64,000 nucleotides of DNA from Desulfovirgula sp. (GCA_020725625.1 DYET01000196.1:1-64000), one strand, 5' to 3'. Positions 53,320-62,220 are shown, counted from the first letter of the stretch. The notes: generated from the sequence alone by a model not told the origin. Numbers and translations: made by a program.

Positions 53320-54201
53320 TTGAAAATAGGCAGGCTTTTTGGCATTAATCTTTACCTGAACCCGTTTTTCCTGGCCCTTCTGGGCCTGTTTTTTGTGGCC
53401 GGGATCCTCGACAAGGGGCTGACTGCCTTCGGCGTGGTCCTGGTCCATGAGTTCGCCCACGCAGCGGTGGCCAGAAGGCTTGGGGTTACGGTGGCAGACG
53501 TGGAGCTGCTGCCCTTCGGAGGGGTGACCAGGATGGGCGGGGACATGGCGGTTAATCCCCGGAAGGAGATATGCATAGCGGCGGCCGGCCCCGCGGCAAA
53601 CCTGGCCCTGTTTCTGGCCGGCATGGCCTGTAGGAATCACGGTCTCTGGGACGACGCCCTAGGTCCTTTTTTTCTCCAGTGCAACATGGTTATCGCCGCC
53701 TTCAACGTACTGCCGGCCCTGCCCCTGGACGGAGGAAGGGTCTACAGGGCCTGCCTGGCCGGAAAGATCGGCCTCAAGAGCGCCACGTACCGGGCCGCCG
53801 GCCTGGGCCAGGCCTGGGCGGTGATCATCATCCTGGCCGGGGCGGGGGGCCTCGCACTGGGCTGGGCGGGCGTGGACATTTTAGTCACCGGTCTTTTTCT
53901 TTTTTACGCCGCCACCAGGGAGAGGGCGGCGGCGCCCTACCTTTTTATCCGCCACATGATGCAGAAAAAAGACGACCTCCTGGAGGAGGGCGTTATTCCG
54001 GCGGTAATACTGGTCGCCCGCGAAGACGCCCCCCTGGGTGAAGTGGTCCGGCACTTCATGCCCCGCAGGTTTCATTTCGTGGCCGTGTTTTCGGAAAAGC
54101 TGGAGTTGAAAGGGGTGCTTCCGGAGGATAAAGTGGTGGACGGCCTCTTTGCCTTCGGCCTTGATTACCCCGTCGGCCGCATCGGCGGGCCGGCAGGATA
54201 G
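53320..54201 (+). CDS. spoIVFB: SpoIVFB-like site-2 (M50) membrane protease
   Basis: The 293-residue polytopic protease has the zinc-binding HEFAH at 43-47 and the second metal/structural motif ALPLDGGRVYR near 138-148. In B. subtilis it cleaves pro-sigma K in the mother-cell membrane around the forespore. About four to five hydrophobic segments precede a cytoplasmic C-terminal domain of about 85 residues that resembles a CBS-like region (VVRHFMPRRFHFVAVF). TTG 53320 is the start, 12 bases after spoIVFA, fitting the known bicistronic operon. Confidence 0.9.
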   Translation: MKIGRLFGINLYLNPFFLALLGLFFVAGILDKGLTAFGVVLVHEFAHAAVARRLGVTVADVELLPFGGVTRMGGDMAVNPRKEICIAAAGPAANLALFLAGMACRNHGLWDDALGPFFLQCNMVIAAFNVLPALPLDGGRVYRACLAGKIGLKSATYRAAGLGQAWAVIIILAGAGGLALGWAGVDILVTGLFLFYAATRERAAAPYLFIRHMMQKKDDLLEEGVIPAVILVAREDAPLGEVVRHFMPRRFHFVAVFSEKLELKGVLPEDKVVDGLFAFGLDYPVGRIGGPAG

Positions 54202-54314
54202 CAATCAACCAGGGGCATGGATTCATCATGTTGAGGTAATACTCTTAATATGGAAGGCCGGATAAATCGCTTCTGCCATACCGGAAATTTCTAAGGGGAC
54301 AAGGGGGTGACGGT

Positions 54315-55070
54315 TTGGAGGTAAAAAGCAAGGTGGCGATTTTTGTCGACTACGAAAATCTTTTTTACAGTATGTACAACAAGTTTCAGACCCAGCCGGA
54401 CCCCATGGAGTTTATCAGAATAGCGCGCCAGTACGGCCAGATTATAACGGCCAGGGCCTATGGGGACTTTGAAAAAAACCCCTACATAAAAAACGAGGTG
54501 CCAAAACTGAGGGCTGCCAGTTTCGAGGTGGTGCACACGAGGACCGAAGTGGTGGGGGGTAAGGAAAAATCTTACACGGATTTTAAAATAGTGGAGGACC
54601 TGTTTGTTTTCAAAGAAGAAAACAGGGATGTGGAAAACATCATTCTGGCTACCGGGGACGGCCACTTTTCCAACATCGTGGCCAGGATGAAAATCAGGGA
54701 CGGGAAGCGGGTAATCGTCGTAGGAGTGAAGGGGTCCATCAGCCGGGAGCTGCAGATGGCAGCAGGCCGGGACGATGTGATTGAAATTTCCGGGTTCGGC
54801 TACGAGGTGGACCCTGAGGATTTGAAACGCTTTATCCTGGTTCAGGAGGATCGGTACAGGTACCTGACCTTCATCAGGACCGCCCAGGCCTACCTGGAAA
54901 AAATGAAGATACCGGAAGAACACAGGAACTGCTGCCTGAAGAAGATTACCGCGGCCATGAACAGGTTGATTGAAGAGGGATACCTTGAACAGGTAAGGAT
55001 AATGAGAAACAACGTGCCGGTAAATATTATAAAAGTGACCGCGCAGAAGGAAATGGAAAACTATGGTTAA
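54315..55070 (+). CDS. NYN-domain protein with OST-HTH-like C-terminus
   Basis: The 251-residue protein has an N-terminal NYN (PIN-like) domain with acidic metal residues: AIFVDYENLFYSMY near 8-21, DFKIVEDLFVF near 89-99 and LATGDGHFSNIVARM near 110-124, as in LabA/DUF88 nucleases. The C-terminal 80 residues (about 170-250) are predicted helical and may form an OST-HTH/LOTUS-like RNA-binding domain. It probably cleaves or processes RNA. TTG 54315 follows GGGGGTGACG. Its neighbours are spoIVFB and a radical SAM gene. Confidence 0.72.
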   Translation: MEVKSKVAIFVDYENLFYSMYNKFQTQPDPMEFIRIARQYGQIITARAYGDFEKNPYIKNEVPKLRAASFEVVHTRTEVVGGKEKSYTDFKIVEDLFVFKEENRDVENIILATGDGHFSNIVARMKIRDGKRVIVVGVKGSISRELQMAAGRDDVIEISGFGYEVDPEDLKRFILVQEDRYRYLTFIRTAQAYLEKMKIPEEHRNCCLKKITAAMNRLIEEGYLEQVRIMRNNVPVNIIKVTAQKEMENYG

Positions 55071-55234
55071 GGTTCCCGGCCATTCTTTTTCCAACCGGCG
55101 CAGGTAAAAAAAGGGGGCTGGTAGAAGATAATTAAACTACAGGCGGATTGTTCCGGCAAACAAAGGGCGGCAATACCGGCTTAATTTTCCGGCCGCCGCC
55201 GGAAGGCGGGGGTAACGGCCGGGGAGGGATATTT

Positions 55235-57136
55235 TTGGCATCCATAAAGAAGCGGGACTACGGCGAAGTACTGGACGGGCTTCTGGACCGCGTCCAGAAG
55301 CCCGCACGCTACGCGGGGGGCGAGTTGAACTCGGTCCGCAAGGACTGGGAGCGGACTGAGGTCAAAATAGCCTTCGCCTTTCCCGACCTGTACGAGGTGG
55401 GCATGTCCCACCTGGGCCTGCAGATTCTCTACCACACCGTCAACCGCCGGTCCGACACACTTATGGAAAGGGTTTTCGCACCCTGGAAGGACATGGAGGG
55501 GCTTATGCGGGATCAGGGGCTTCTCCTTTTATCCCTTGAGTCCAGAAGGCCGGTAGGCGACTTCGACATTCTGGCTTTTACCCTCCAGTATGAAATGACC
55601 TTTACCAACATTCTCAACATGATCGACCTGGCCGGCATACCGCTGCGGTCGTCCGGGCGGGGGCAGGGGCATCCCCTGGTTATCGCCGGGGGCCCCTGCG
55701 CATTCAACCCGGAGCCGCTGGCGGATTTTATCGACGCCTTCGCCATCGGGGAGGGGGAGGACCTCATCCACGACATTATCGACGCTTACCGGGCCGGAAG
55801 GGACCTGGACCGGAGGCTGCTGCTGCGCAGGCTGGCCGGGATAGAGGGGGTTTACGTGCCGGGGTTTTACCGGGTGAGGTACAACAGTGACGGCACCATC
55901 GGGTCGATTGACCCCGCGGTGGAGGGAGTTCCCGGAAAAATCCGCAAGAGGCACGTTTCCGGCTTTGAGCGGGCGGACTACCCGGTAAATCCCATAGTCC
56001 CAAACATGGGCGTGGTTCACGACCGGATTATGCTGGAGGTGATGAGGGGGTGCACCCGGGGCTGCAGGTTTTGCCAGGCCGGTTCCATTTACCGCCCGGT
56101 GCGCGAGAAGTCCCCGGAAACCCTCATCCATCAGGCCGGTCAGTTGGTAAAAAACACCGGCTACGACGAAATATCGCTGGTTTCCTTAAGTTCGGCCGAT
56201 TATTCGGGGTTGAAGCCCCTGGTCAGGGGACTGCTGAACCGGTTGGAAGGCATGGGCGTGGGGGTGTCCCTGCCCTCGCTGCGGGTTGACGCCTTTTCGG
56301 TGGATCTGGCCAAAGAAATTCAGAGGGTGCGCCGGTCCGGCCTGACCTTTGCGCCCGAGGCCGGCACCCAGCGCCTGCGGGACGTGATCAACAAGGGAGT
56401 GACCGAAAAGGAGTTCCTGGAGGCGGTGTCGGCCGCCTTTGGCGCCGGCTGGCATGCGGTGAAGCTCTATTTCATGATCGGGCTGCCCACCGAAACCCGG
56501 GAGGACCTGGACGGGATTGCCAGGATGGCCCTGCTGGCGCTGAAAAAGGGCGAGGAGGCCGGGGTCGGCAGGGGGAGGCTCAGGGTCACGGTGAGCGTTT
56601 CCTCTTTTGTTCCCAAGTCCCAGACCCCATTCCAGTGGGAGCCCATGAACACGCTGGAGGAAATAAAGGAAAAGCAAAGGTATCTGAAGAACCTTTTGAA
56701 GGACAAGAGAATGGCCTTCAAGTGGCACGACCCGGAGGTCAGCTTTCTGGAAGGTGTCCTGTCCAGGGGCGACCGGAGGTTGTCCGCCGCCCTGGAGAGG
56801 GCCTGGCGGTTGGGCAGCCGTTTTGACGGGTGGTCCGAGTGCTTCGACTTCGGGACCTGGCTGAAGGCCTTCGAAGACACCGGGATAGACCCCCGATGGT
56901 ACGCCCACCGGCGCTATACTTACGGGGACGTTCTGCCGTGGGATCACATAGACGCCGGCCTGAGCAGGGAATTTCTGGTCAGGGAGCACAGCCGGGCAAT
57001 GGAGGCCGTCCCTACGCCTGACTGCCGCGGCGGCCGGTGCCCGGCCTGCGGCGTCTGCACCGGCGCGGGAGCAAAACCCGAGATTTTTGCCGCCGGAGGT
57101 GAAGACCGTGCCCCGCTACCGGGTCAGCTACTCTAA
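55235..57136 (+). CDS. TIGR03960-family B12-binding-domain radical SAM protein
   Basis: The 633-residue protein has an N-terminal B12-binding-like domain (about 15-225; AFAFPDLYEVGMSHLGLQIL) and a radical SAM domain with CTRGCRFCQAG near 273-283 (CxxxCxxC for the 4Fe-4S cluster). The C-terminal CPACGVC segment may bind another metal. Members of this family lie next to the DUF2344 partner and rng across Firmicutes; the reaction is unknown but RNA or cofactor modification is proposed. TTG 55235 follows GGGGAGGG; the frame opens at 55148. The 3' end overlaps the next gene by 29 bases. Confidence 0.85.
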   Translation: MASIKKRDYGEVLDGLLDRVQKPARYAGGELNSVRKDWERTEVKIAFAFPDLYEVGMSHLGLQILYHTVNRRSDTLMERVFAPWKDMEGLMRDQGLLLLSLESRRPVGDFDILAFTLQYEMTFTNILNMIDLAGIPLRSSGRGQGHPLVIAGGPCAFNPEPLADFIDAFAIGEGEDLIHDIIDAYRAGRDLDRRLLLRRLAGIEGVYVPGFYRVRYNSDGTIGSIDPAVEGVPGKIRKRHVSGFERADYPVNPIVPNMGVVHDRIMLEVMRGCTRGCRFCQAGSIYRPVREKSPETLIHQAGQLVKNTGYDEISLVSLSSADYSGLKPLVRGLLNRLEGMGVGVSLPSLRVDAFSVDLAKEIQRVRRSGLTFAPEAGTQRLRDVINKGVTEKEFLEAVSAAFGAGWHAVKLYFMIGLPTETREDLDGIARMALLALKKGEEAGVGRGRLRVTVSVSSFVPKSQTPFQWEPMNTLEEIKEKQRYLKNLLKDKRMAFKWHDPEVSFLEGVLSRGDRRLSAALERAWRLGSRFDGWSECFDFGTWLKAFEDTGIDPRWYAHRRYTYGDVLPWDHIDAGLSREFLVREHSRAMEAVPTPDCRGGRCPACGVCTGAGAKPEIFAAGGEDRAPLPGQLL

Positions 57137-57821
57137 AGACGATACCGCCAGGTTCATGTCTCACCTGGACCTGGTCAGAACATTCGGCCGGGCGCTGCGC
57201 AGGGCCGGACTTCCGGTGACCCTGAGCCGGGGCTTCAACCCCCATGCCAGGATCTCCTTCGCCTTCCCTCTGCCAGTGGGGGTTTCCGGCCTGGAGGAGT
57301 ATGCCGATATAGAACTTGACCGGGAAGTTTCCCCGGAAGAGATTGTCCGAACCCTGAATGCCGGCATGCCCCAGGGCTTGAAGGTCACCGGTTCCTGCCG
57401 GCTGGAGGAAGGATCCCCCGCCCTGATGGCCGAGGCCCATAGATCCACCTACCTGGTCCGGCTTGACCGGGAGAATGTGCCGGGCCTGGAAGCGGTCCTG
57501 AAGTGCCTGGAGAAGATCGCGGAAGTGCCTGAGTTGCCCGTCACCCGCCGCAAAAAGGACGGATCGGCGGCTCAGTTCGACATCCGCCCCGGCATTCTGG
57601 CCCTGTCGGCCCGGGAGGAGGAAGGCCGGGTGGTTATAGAGATGGATCTTATGACCGGGAGCAGCCTTAATGTGCGTCCCGCCGAGGTCATCCAGGCCGT
57701 CCGGGAGAGCTGCGGTATTTTTGACGAAGGCTGCCGCCTGGAGATAACCCGCACCCGTATCCGCGGCCGGGGGGGAAAAGAACTGTTTCACCGCTGTTCA
57801 GGCGAGGGACAAAAATGTTAA
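57108..57821 (+). CDS. TIGR03936/DUF2344-family partner protein
   Basis: The 237-residue protein starts VPRYRVSYSKDDTARFMSHLDLVRTF, the signature of the DUF2344 family. Its function is unknown, but it nearly always follows the TIGR03960 radical SAM protein, sometimes fused to it. GTG 57108 follows GGAGGTG and lies inside the end of the preceding gene, so the two are translationally coupled and should act together. No membrane segment is present. Confidence 0.82.
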   Translation: MPRYRVSYSKDDTARFMSHLDLVRTFGRALRRAGLPVTLSRGFNPHARISFAFPLPVGVSGLEEYADIELDREVSPEEIVRTLNAGMPQGLKVTGSCRLEEGSPALMAEAHRSTYLVRLDRENVPGLEAVLKCLEKIAEVPELPVTRRKKDGSAAQFDIRPGILALSAREEEGRVVIEMDLMTGSSLNVRPAEVIQAVRESCGIFDEGCRLEITRTRIRGRGGKELFHRCSGEGQKC

Positions 57822-57869
57822 AATGTAATTATTATTCAGGCTGGTTTATATAGTGTCGGGGATGGTTTT

Positions 57870-59558
57870 ATGCTGAAGGAAATAGTGATCAGTGTCAGCG
57901 ACGAGGAGACCAGGGTGGCCGTCCTGGAGGACCGGAACCCGGTTGAGCTGTATATAGAAAGATCGGTCACCCAGAGGCTGGTAGGAAACATATACAAAGG
58001 CAGGGTGGAGAACGTCCTGCCGGGTATGCAGGCCGCCTTTGTAGACATCGGCATGGACAAGAACGCCTTTCTTTACGTGGAGGACGCCCTTCCGGCCAGG
58101 TCCCCGGACGGGCACGGCCACCACGGATCGGTGCTGGGGACGAACATCTGCGACGTGCTGAAACACGGACAGGAAGTAATCGTGCAGATCGTCAAGGAAC
58201 CCATCGGGACCAAGGGCCCCCGGGTGACCACCCACATCACCCTGCCCGGCCGCTTCCTTGTAATCATGCCCACCGTGGACTATATAGGCATTTCACGGCG
58301 GATAGAGAGCGAGAAGGAACGGGAGCGGCTGAAGGACCTTGCCGCCAGGGTAAAGCCCCGGAACATGGGAGTTATTGTCAGGACGGTGGCCGAAGGGGTG
58401 GACGAAGAAGACCTGCGGCAGGACATAAACATCCTTACCAAGCTGTGGCGGAAAATCCAGCACCGGGCTTCCCACGGCCCCGTTCCCAACCTGCTTCACC
58501 GCGACCTGGAGCTGATTCAGAGGATCATGAGGGACGTCTTCACCGAGGACGTCGACCGGCTGATTATAGATTCCCGGTCCGAGTACGAAAAAATTCTGGA
58601 CCTGGTGGATATCACCGGGCCGCGGCTGAAATTCAAGATATCCCTTGATGAAAGGGACAACATCTTCGGGGACTACGGCATTGAGCAGGAACTGGAAAAG
58701 GCGCTGAAAAGAAAGGTCTGGCTCAAGTGCGGGGGCTACATAGTCATCGACCAGGCCGAAGCCCTTACCGCCATTGACGTCAACACCGGAAAATTCGTGG
58801 GGTCCACCAACCTGGAGGATACGGTACTGCGCACGAATTTGGATGCCGCGGTGGAAATCGCCCGCCAGCTGAGGCTTAGGAATATTGGCGGGATTATCAT
58901 CGTGGACTTTATCGACATGCAGAAGGAGGATCACCGTCAGCAGGTACTCCAGGTGCTGGAGGAAGAATTCAGGAAGGACAAGACCAAGACCAACATCCTG
59001 GGCATCACCCAACTGGGCCTGGTGGAAGTGACCCGCAAAAAGGTGCGGCCCAGCCTGAGCGAGGTCATGCAGAGGCCGTGCCCGTACTGCGAGGGCAGGG
59101 GCAAGGTGCTTTCCGAGGAAACCGTGGGCATTCACTTTAAAAATTACATCTGCCAGCTGGCGCGGCAGACCACCGCCGATACCATCCTGGTGGAGGCCAA
59201 CCCACTGGTGGCGGCCAGGCTCATCGGCAGCGGGGGGGCCAACCTCAGGGAACTTGAGCAGCGCACCGGCAAGACCCTGTACATCAGGGGATCCCAGGGC
59301 CAGCACATCGAGTCGGTGAACGTGCGACCCCTGCACAACCAGGCCGACATCCAGGCCAACACCCTGCCGGTCCAGCAGGGACAGGTCCTGGAGGTCAGGG
59401 TCGAGGAGCCCCACATCAACAACATGAACGACGGCATAGCCAGGATAGACGGCTTCATCCTGGACATCGAGGGCGCCGGATCCCTGGTGGGGGAAACGGT
59501 CCCGGTGGAGGTGTCCAGGGTCTACCGCACATATGCCAAGGCCCGCCTTGTCAGGTAG
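57870..59558 (+). CDS. rng: ribonuclease G/E family endoribonuclease
   Basis: The 562-residue protein is an RNase G/E with an N-terminal S1 RNA-binding domain (about 35-130), RNase H-like and 5'-sensor parts, and the catalytic DNase I-like domain with IDVNTGKFVG near 306-315 and IIIVDFIDMQKED near 344-356, which hold the two magnesium Asp residues. The zinc-link CPYC near 406-409 is present. RNase G processes rRNA and starts mRNA decay. In B. subtilis this locus instead leads to rplU; here rng has no such neighbour yet. Confidence 0.95.
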   Translation: MLKEIVISVSDEETRVAVLEDRNPVELYIERSVTQRLVGNIYKGRVENVLPGMQAAFVDIGMDKNAFLYVEDALPARSPDGHGHHGSVLGTNICDVLKHGQEVIVQIVKEPIGTKGPRVTTHITLPGRFLVIMPTVDYIGISRRIESEKERERLKDLAARVKPRNMGVIVRTVAEGVDEEDLRQDINILTKLWRKIQHRASHGPVPNLLHRDLELIQRIMRDVFTEDVDRLIIDSRSEYEKILDLVDITGPRLKFKISLDERDNIFGDYGIEQELEKALKRKVWLKCGGYIVIDQAEALTAIDVNTGKFVGSTNLEDTVLRTNLDAAVEIARQLRLRNIGGIIIVDFIDMQKEDHRQQVLQVLEEEFRKDKTKTNILGITQLGLVEVTRKKVRPSLSEVMQRPCPYCEGRGKVLSEETVGIHFKNYICQLARQTTADTILVEANPLVAARLIGSGGANLRELEQRTGKTLYIRGSQGQHIESVNVRPLHNQADIQANTLPVQQGQVLEVRVEEPHINNMNDGIARIDGFILDIEGAGSLVGETVPVEVSRVYRTYAKARLVR

Positions 59559-59614
59559 CAGCAGGCCGGCCATATAATTCCGGCAACTAATTATATACAA
59601 AACCCGCTTGGGCG

Positions 59615-59880
59615 GTGATCAGCCGGGGACAGACCCGGAAGAACAGGTGCGGCGTGGTCACCTCAGGCGGCACGGAAAGCATTCTTTTGGCCATGAAGGC
59701 ATACCGGGACTGGGGCCTTGACCAAAAGGGGATCACGGTGCCGGAAATGATTGTTTCCGCCACGGCCCACGCCGCCTACGACAAGGCCGTCCGCTGCTTC
59801 GGCATCAGGCTGGTGAGGGTGTCCGTGGACGCGGACTTCAAGGCCGACGTGACGGCCGTGCGGAAGGCGGTGAAAATCAC
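59615..59880 (+). pseudogene. remnant of a sphingosine-1-phosphate-lyase-type PLP enzyme
   Basis: About 80 residues read CGVVTSGGTESILLAMKAYRDWG and continue with ATAHAAYDKAVRCFGIRLVRV, which match the central part of PLP-dependent decarboxylases of the S1P-lyase group. The PLP-binding Lys and both ends of the protein are missing. The frame then runs into sequence overlapping the MFS gene on the other strand, and similarity stops near 59870. There is no good start. It is best read as a gene fragment left by insertion or deletion. Confidence 0.75.
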
Positions 59881-59888
59881 CTCGCCTC

Positions 59889-61448
59889 TTATATTCTCCG
59901 GCCGGGGACCGTTTCCTCCTTCTTCTTTCCGTTCCCCAGGAATAATGAGGCGGGTACGGCCAGGGCCACGAAGAGCGCTGCCACGATAAACGTGTCGTCG
60001 ATGGCCATGACCAGCGACTGCTTTACGGCCAGCCCGCTGACCAGCGCCAGGGCCGTTTCCTGCCCGGCTCCCGCCCCCGTTCCGGCGGCCGCACCCGTCA
60101 CTGTCCCCAGTTGCCTGATAATTGACGGAGCCATGGGTAATCCTACCGCCGCCGACTCCTGCAGGCTGGCGAAATGGAGGGCCTGGCGGCCCTGCATGAC
60201 GGTAGTGAGCATGGCGATGCCGAAGGATGCGGCCACTTGCCTGCAGACGTTGTTCAACGCCGACGCCCTGGCCAGGTGCTGCTGCGGAACGGCGTTCATT
60301 CCGGCGGTGGTCATGGGTATCATGGCCAGCCCCATCCCGGCCGACCTTATTGCCGCCACTACGGCAACGTAGGTGGCGGTGGAGTCGATGCTGAGGTTCT
60401 TGAATTCCCATGTACCCAAGGCCAGGACGGCGAGTCCCGTCAGGGTGATCAGGCGTGCCCCCATGCGGTCGAACAGCGCCCCGCTTACGGGCATCATGAC
60501 CACCGTCACCAGTGCGGCAGGCATAAGCATGAGGCCGGTTTCCAGGGCCGACTTGCCCATCAGGTTCTGAGTGAAGAGAGGAATTAAAAACACGCCCCCG
60601 AAAAGGCCGATGTTGATCAGGCTGCTCCCGAAGACGCTGACCGAAAAGATTTTATTTTTAAAGATTCTCAGGTCCAGCATAGGTTCCGGGGTGGTCATCT
60701 CGGTGATTACGAAAATCAGCAGGAGGAAAAAGGAGGCCGTCAGCAGCATGATTATATAGTAAGAATCCCAGCCCTCCTGCTGGCCCTGGCTCAGCGCCAG
60801 CAAGAGGGTGAGGCAGCCCAGGGTCGAGGTGGCGAACCCCCAGAAGTCAAACTTAAGGCCCTTTTTTACTTCACTTTCGGTGAGAATCATTCCCCCGAGG
60901 ACGATTCCGATTACTCCCACCGGCACGTTCATGGTGAACAGGAACCGCCAGTCAAGGTGCTCCACTATGTAGCCCCCCAGGGTGGGGCCAATGGCGGGGG
61001 CGGTAACGGCCGCCATGCCCCAGACCCCCAGGGCCAGCCCAATCATGTTTTTTGGGACGATCTTGTACACGATGACCATGCTCAGCGGAATGATCGCCCC
61101 GCCGCCGATGCCCTGGATGACCCTGGCCGCGATCATGGAGTTGTTGTTCCAGGAAAGCCCGCAAAGAACTGATCCCGCCGTGAAGACGGCAAGGGAGGCA
61201 AGGTAGGTCTTTTTTGTGCCGCAGGTGTCGCTTAAGTATCCTGTGACCGGTATGACGACGCCCGAAGCGAGCATGTACGCCGTCAGCACCCACTGGATCT
61301 CCTCCGCTGGCACCCCGAATATCGACATCATCCTGGGGAGGGCCACGTTGACCGAGCTGTTGTTCAGGATGGCCGCGAAGGATCCCAGCACCACCACAAA
61401 CAAGGGGATCCAGAAAGGACCGCTGCTGTTCTCGCTGCCGTTTTCCAT
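59889..61448 (-). CDS. DHA2-family (EmrB/QacA) multidrug efflux MFS transporter
   Basis: The 519-residue protein has about 14 hydrophobic segments and DHA2 motifs: EEIQWVLTAYMLASGVVIPVTGYLSD (split; near 38-63), RVIQGIGGGAIIPLSMVI near 102-119 (motif C precursor), and APAIGPTLGGYI near 140-151. DHA2 proteins export drugs, dyes or organic anions in exchange for protons. No adjacent membrane-fusion protein is seen. It lies in the opposite direction to the flanking genes, next to the lyase fragment. Confidence 0.9.
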   Translation of the reverse strand: MENGSENSSGPFWIPLFVVVLGSFAAILNNSSVNVALPRMMSIFGVPAEEIQWVLTAYMLASGVVIPVTGYLSDTCGTKKTYLASLAVFTAGSVLCGLSWNNNSMIAARVIQGIGGGAIIPLSMVIVYKIVPKNMIGLALGVWGMAAVTAPAIGPTLGGYIVEHLDWRFLFTMNVPVGVIGIVLGGMILTESEVKKGLKFDFWGFATSTLGCLTLLLALSQGQQEGWDSYYIIMLLTASFFLLLIFVITEMTTPEPMLDLRIFKNKIFSVSVFGSSLINIGLFGGVFLIPLFTQNLMGKSALETGLMLMPAALVTVVMMPVSGALFDRMGARLITLTGLAVLALGTWEFKNLSIDSTATYVAVVAAIRSAGMGLAMIPMTTAGMNAVPQQHLARASALNNVCRQVAASFGIAMLTTVMQGRQALHFASLQESAAVGLPMAPSIIRQLGTVTGAAAGTGAGAGQETALALVSGLAVKQSLVMAIDDTFIVAALFVALAVPASLFLGNGKKKEETVPGRRI

Positions 61449-61483
61449 ATTCGATCCCTGTCCCGCTATAAATTTTGAATGGT

Positions 61484-61505
61484 TAATTATTTATACAGAT
61501 AATTA
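61484..61505. promoter_or_regulatory. A+T-rich inverted repeat upstream of the MFS gene
   Basis: TAATTAT at 61484-61490 and ATAATTA at 61499-61505 form an inverted repeat with an 8-base spacer about 35 bases before the transporter start (61448). The size fits an operator for a TetR- or MarR-type repressor, but no regulator gene is nearby. Confidence 0.4.
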
Positions 61506-61613
61506 TATAGCCAACTACAGACCTGGGAAATGGGTAATCTTCTCCGGATCAGGCCCCGGGCAGTTTTTTTGGTTCTAATTTCTTGGGATTAACCCATTTT
61601 GATAAATTAATGG

Positions 61614-61642
61614 TTGACATTCGGAACTGAAGAGGCTAATAT
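61614..61642 (+). promoter_or_regulatory. promoter of the T-box/symporter transcript
   Basis: TTGACA at 61614-61619 and TAATAT at 61637-61642 have a 17-base spacer. Start is expected near 61649, just before Stem I of the T-box. Confidence 0.75.
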
Positions 61643-61664
61643 ATCCATTAACGGAATAGTTTTA

Positions 61665-62071
61665 AAGGTGATGACGGGGAAAAGTAGGCAGGAAGACCAC
61701 CTTCCAGGGAGAAGGCGCCGTAGACTGGAAGCGCCTTCAGGGCAGGACCGGTTGAAGTTCTCCCCCGAACTGTGAGGCTGAAACCGCTTTGTTTACACGC
61801 GGAAAGTAGGCCGAAACGGGTTTCTCCCGTTACAGGGAAGGGGTATAAGGAATGACCGTTCCCGTACCTTTCAATGAGCCGGGCCTTAAAAGCCAAATAG
61901 GGTGGTACCGCGAGCCGTTCGTCCCTATCGACGAACGGCTTTTGATTTTGGGGAGGCTTTTTAAACGGGAGAAAGTCTTTCCTGTACCTATAAAGGGGGT
62001 TTCTTTGGAAACCAATATAGGGTGGTACCGCGGAAAAAAATTCCGTCCCTTTCCAGGGACGGCTTTTTTTT
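61665..62071 (+). promoter_or_regulatory. T-box riboswitch with duplicated antiterminator/terminator module
   Basis: One Stem I (from GGTGATGACGGGGAAAAGTA, 61667) is followed by two complete decision modules. Module 1 has AGGGTGGTACCGCG at 61899-61912 and a terminator (61913-61923 with 61930-61940, then TTTTGATTTT). Module 2 repeats AGGGTGGTACCGCG at 62019-62032 and a terminator (62043-62050 with 62055-62062, then a T run to 62071). The likely specifier is TTC at 61758-61760, in a GAAG-TTC-TCCCCCGAAC context that aligns with the pheST leader. Both bulges read UGGU, fitting an ACCA tRNA end. The ligand would be tRNA-Phe, with the caveat that a T rather than a purine follows the codon. Confidence 0.85.
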
Positions 62072-62112
62072 GTCAAAAACGGCCGCTGTTTAAGGAAAAG
62101 GAGGTGAAACAA

Positions 62113-62220
62113 GTGCTTGGAATTCCCGACCCGCAGATCTGGCTGGTTTACCTTTTGTGCATAGTCTCCAGCGCCCTTTGCGTGATATACGGGACCATCA
62201 ACTGGAACAAGGATGTTTAA
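62113..62220 (+). CDS. symporter small accessory protein
   Basis: The 35-residue microprotein (MLGIPDPQIWLVYLLCIV... then GTINWNKDV) has one membrane segment at about 9-28. It matches the short symporter small accessory proteins encoded before SSS-family permeases in anaerobic Firmicutes, which probably aid folding or function of the transporter. GTG 62113 is chosen because AAAGGAGGTGA lies just before it; GTG 62104 would put the ribosome-binding site inside the gene. It is 50 bases before the symporter gene and after the T-box. Confidence 0.85.
   Translation: MLGIPDPQIWLVYLLCIVSSALCVIYGTINWNKDV

Noticed and set aside
61648-62112. 154-residue minus-strand frame over the T-box
   Set aside because: It is the reverse of conserved T-box and terminator sequence, so it is not a gene.
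61852-62220. 122-residue plus-strand frame ending in the microprotein
   Set aside because: Its first 87 residues would be encoded by the T-box; the ribosome-binding site supports start 62113.
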